Origin: Bacillus sp. FJAT-50079
GTDB taxonomy: Bacteria; Bacillota; Bacilli; Bacillales; Bacillaceae_C
Direction of reading: 5' to 3'
Length of the DNA: 64,000 nt
Assembly: GCF_018343515.1 (NCBI RefSeq)
Contig: NZ_JAGYPD010000002.1
Location: forward strand, 684,716-748,715
The translations under genes and the position numbers were made by a program. Of the stretch, positions 61,790-64,000 are shown in pieces; position 1 is the stretch's first letter; every line of letters starts with the position of its first letter. Under the pieces are notes generated by a model, which worked only from the letters and a program-made list of their open reading frames with translations, was not told the DNA's origin and made no database searches.

Positions 61790-62662
61790 TTATTTTCCGC
61801 CATTGCCCGTTAAAAATTGTACTGCTTCCTTTGTCGCATTCAAGTGCTTAACCGTTTCATCATATTGTCGTGATGCTACACTCATAAATAAAATATCAAT
61901 TACTTGTAACTGAGCAATTCTTGATGATGTAGCACCACTTCGAAACGTCGGTTCCTTTGTTGCCGATGTGTATAATTTAATATCCGCCTGATCAGCAATA
62001 CGGTGTTTCCCATACTTCGTAAGGCTAATTGTCTTTACATTTCGTTGTTTCGCTAATTCCAATACATTGGCAACCTCAATCGTTTCCCCTGAAAAAGAAA
62101 TGCCGATTACAACATCATCAGGTTCAGCATTTGCAACCTGTGTCGCTGCGAGATGCATATCAGCAAATGCAAATGCAGTCTTATTAATGCGCAGAAACTT
62201 TTGCTGTGCATCTTGAGCAATAATGCTTGAAGCACCGACACCAACTAAATGGATTCTTCTCGCATGGCGAATAGTCTCCACCGCTTTTTCCAATTCTTCA
62301 ATATCCAGTAGCTCCGCTGTTTCACGAATCGTTTGAATACTATTATTCGTCATTTTATCAATGACCGCCAATAATGATTCATTCGGCTCAATATCGCGAA
62401 AGCCATCATTGGTCGTCTTTTGAAGATCCCCAGCAATTCGTAACTTCAAATCTTGAAAGCCCTTTAGTTTTAATGATTTACATAAGCGAATAACTGCTGC
62501 ACCACTTGTAGAACTTCTTTTCCCCAACTCCATTGCCGTAAGCAATATTGCCTCATTCGGATGTTCAATAATATACGTAGCTATTTTTTTTTCAGAAGGG
62601 GGTAACTGTGGCAGCATCTCCGTTAATATGACTAATCCCCCGTTTGTTGACATAAATCGCAT
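61790..62662 (-). CDS. MurR/RpiR-family transcription regulator
   Basis: About 290 residues: an N-terminal HTH_6 domain (about 5-80, with LPPSEKKIATYIIEHPNEAI and SGAAVIRLCKSLKLKGFQDL) and a C-terminal SIS domain (about 120-260, with IHLVGVGASSIIAQDAQQKF and GISFSGETIEV) that binds a phosphosugar. In MurR the effector is MurNAc 6-phosphate, the substrate of the adjacent MurQ. Two further starts (ATG 62653 and GTG 62665) are possible; the region overlaps the GNAT stop (TGAGTGATG). It is the likely regulator of this recycling operon. Confidence 0.9.
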   Translation of the reverse strand: MRFMSTNGGLVILTEMLPQLPPSEKKIATYIIEHPNEAILLTAMELGKRSSTSGAAVIRLCKSLKLKGFQDLKLRIAGDLQKTTNDGFRDIEPNESLLAVIDKMTNNSIQTIRETAELLDIEELEKAVETIRHARRIHLVGVGASSIIAQDAQQKFLRINKTAFAFADMHLAATQVANAEPDDVVIGISFSGETIEVANVLELAKQRNVKTISLTKYGKHRIADQADIKLYTSATKEPTFRSGATSSRIAQLQVIDILFMSVASRQYDETVKHLNATKEAVQFLTGNGGK

Positions 62663-62665
62663 CAC

Positions 62666-63625
62666 TCATTTCTTTTTATTCAATTCCTTTTTCATAACAT
62701 GGAATGATCGCGTTATTTCAAACCCTGTTTTTTTATACAAATAGCCTGCCGATGTTTTTTCTCCGGTCCAAAGGAACCATGCACCATGTAAGCTTTCCGC
62801 TTTCATTTGTTGTAAACATAAATTTAATAAAATTTTACCTAGCCCTTTACCTTGCTGGTTCGGATCAACACCAAATGGCCCAAATCGATCTGGCACACCT
62901 TCATATCCACCGTATATACAAAACCCAACTACGTTCTCTTTCTCCCTTGCCACTAAAATCCGTTCTAGCGGCAAACCTTGGAGCACCCCCTCACGAATCG
63001 CCCTCCCCCAGTCTGGATTAAATGTATGATTAGCAAATTGAATGACATCATATAAGTCTTTATCTTCGGCTAATGTAAATGAATATCCTTCTATTTCCCT
63101 TTGTTTTATTAAATCTTTAATCTCATCAGCAAGTTTAAAAGTTACTAAGTTTCGATCCATTGCTATTGGTGAATAAAGTTTATCAAAACCTTGACTTAAT
63201 AGAAATTGATATGCTTCTGGGTAGGCTTCCTCATCGATTCCCGGCATAATGTAATTGGGGGCATAGGAAGCGAAAAACACATATTTCCTCCCATTTATTT
63301 TCAGAAAATCAATTGCTTCCTGCAAAAGCTTGCCGCCAATTCCATCTCCTTGATATGTTTCATCGACGAAAAAGAATGGTATCCAGCCATTGTCAGGCTC
63401 TAAATCTGCTCCCATCATCGGCAATAGCCTGCGGACAGCATAGAAACAACCAACTAAGCGTTCTTCACTAAATGCTAGCCGCAATCCTTTCGGATCAAAA
63501 TTAGCATCTAATAATACTAAATTACGGAATCGCTTTGACGTAATTGGGTCTTTCCATAAGGAACGATTCCACAAATCGACAATTTGCTGTTCATCTCCCG
63601 ATTGATAATATCTATATGTAATCAT
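62666..63625 (-). CDS. Two-domain GNAT acetyltransferase-like protein in the murQ operon
   Basis: A 319-residue protein with two GNAT folds. The first (about 1-140) has ETYQGDGIGGKLLQEAIDFL; the second (about 175-315) has DPNQQGKGLGKILLNLCLQQ, both good acetyl-CoA loops. It starts two bases after the murQ stop (TAGATATG), with AAAGGAG ten bases upstream, and abuts the regulator gene. Its place between murQ and murR suggests modification of an amino-sugar intermediate or of muropeptides. A second such protein opens the neighbouring amiE/anmK operon at 57780. Its function has not been described to my knowledge. Confidence 0.85.
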   Translation of the reverse strand: MITYRYYQSGDEQQIVDLWNRSLWKDPITSKRFRNLVLLDANFDPKGLRLAFSEERLVGCFYAVRRLLPMMGADLEPDNGWIPFFFVDETYQGDGIGGKLLQEAIDFLKINGRKYVFFASYAPNYIMPGIDEEAYPEAYQFLLSQGFDKLYSPIAMDRNLVTFKLADEIKDLIKQREIEGYSFTLAEDKDLYDVIQFANHTFNPDWGRAIREGVLQGLPLERILVAREKENVVGFCIYGGYEGVPDRFGPFGVDPNQQGKGLGKILLNLCLQQMKAESLHGAWFLWTGEKTSAGYLYKKTGFEITRSFHVMKKELNKKK

Positions 63626-63627
63626 AT

Positions 63628-64000
63628 CTACCATTCTCCTTTAACGGCTATTTCGATTGCTTTTCGTACGAACCCATTAGCTTGATGAATGGCCGCTTTA
63701 GCTTCCTGTAAAGAGATTCCTGTCTCGATAATTACGATTGCGGGTTTTACTTCATAATTCGTTTGTTCCAATACCTCTTGTGCCCGGTTATACGGTACAT
63801 TCGTAATCGTGGAAAGAATGTTCTTTGCACGTTCCTTTAATTTATGATTACTTACCTTTAAATCAACCATTAAATTTTCATATACTTTTCCGATTTTTAT
63901 CATTGATGCCGTTGTGATCATATTTAAGATTAATTTATGAGCCGTTGCCGCCTTCATCCTTGTTGATCCCGTTAATATTTCAGGCCCAGTATCTACTTCT
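63628..64000 (-). CDS. murQ: N-acetylmuramic acid 6-phosphate etherase (C-terminal part)
   Basis: About 124 C-terminal codons; the gene runs off the right edge. [20 protein letters not shown] is the conserved MurQ block (the usual form has GSTRMKAGTA), and the ending with [20 protein letters not shown] is the C-terminal UBA-like helix bundle found in Bacillus MurQ proteins. MurQ splits MurNAc 6-phosphate into GlcNAc 6-phosphate and lactate. It is upstream in the operon with the GNAT, regulator and kinase genes. Confidence 0.93.
   Translation of the reverse strand, partial: EVDTGPEILTGSTRMKAATAHKLILNMITTASMIKIGKVYENLMVDLKVSNHKLKERAKNILSTITNVPYNRAQEVLEQTNYEVKPAIVIIETGISLQEAKAAIHQANGFVRKAIEIAVKGEW

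Overview
The window looks like the chromosome of a low-GC, endospore-forming Bacillaceae species. Evidence: AGGAGG-type ribosome binding sites with frequent TTG and GTG starts, a sporulenol/squalene cyclase, a YjcZ-type small spore protein, a YppC-like (DUF2515) gene, a YhgD/YhgE-like pair, a Bacillus-type CtaG, and a tRNA-Val(GAC). The genus cannot be fixed from sequence alone. Both edges cut genes: a sugar ABC permease on the left and murQ on the right.

Layout. 1-2171: lipoprotein and permease of an LplA/LplB-like sugar importer. 2435-3358: AEC-family carrier. 3590-4196: a striking array of 29 tandem 21-bp units. 4409-6726: amino-acid ABC importer with two ARG-box-like sites upstream. 6918-9756: RDD protein, degenerate sequence and a secreted protein of unknown role. 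9870-14475: a PTS operon with ascorbate-type (UlaA/UlaB) IIC and IIB, a SIS-domain isomerase, and a PRD regulator whose fused EIIA domain may supply the missing IIA. 14681-19448: DUF2515 and membrane genes, the triterpene cyclase, a short-chain dehydrogenase and a PH-domain protein. 19739-20420: decayed IS3-family transposase.

20600-30315 is a galactitol-type PTS and catabolic cluster. In transcription order it holds IIB, IIC, a Gfo/Idh/MocA dehydrogenase, a VOC protein, a Cof-type HAD phosphatase, CutC, a wrecked class II aldolase, an archaeal-style triosephosphate isomerase, YjbQ, a PRD regulator and IIA. The 25.2-30.3 kb part is visibly richer in G+C than the regulator region. I know of no characterised pathway with this gene set, and it is the best candidate for an undescribed system, although its aldolase is broken. 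31541-34894 holds alkaline phosphatase, CtaG and a peptidoglycan amidase. 35024-36694 is tRNA-Val with a 3'-end duplication enclosing decayed phage genes (integrase, dUTPase) and a YjcZ gene: a collapsed integrated element.

37823-49538 is an iron/heme (Isd-like) locus built on two divergent transcription units that share an intergenic region with two near-consensus Fur boxes. Leftward lie three NEAT-domain surface proteins, one of 1483 residues with nine NEAT domains, then an IsdE-type lipoprotein, permease and ATPase. Rightward lies a second complete ABC importer. Heme would be caught at the surface, relayed through NEAT domains and imported. 49678-54520 is a YhgE/Pip membrane protein, its TetR regulator with matched operators, and a BmrA-like multidrug ABC exporter.

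54569-64000 is largely a muropeptide-recycling locus: murQ, a two-domain GNAT protein, a MurR/RpiR regulator and a GlcNAc/MurNAc kinase; then, across an intervening convergent cell-surface chitinase gene, a second two-domain GNAT protein, a serine hydrolase resembling AmiE, and anmK.
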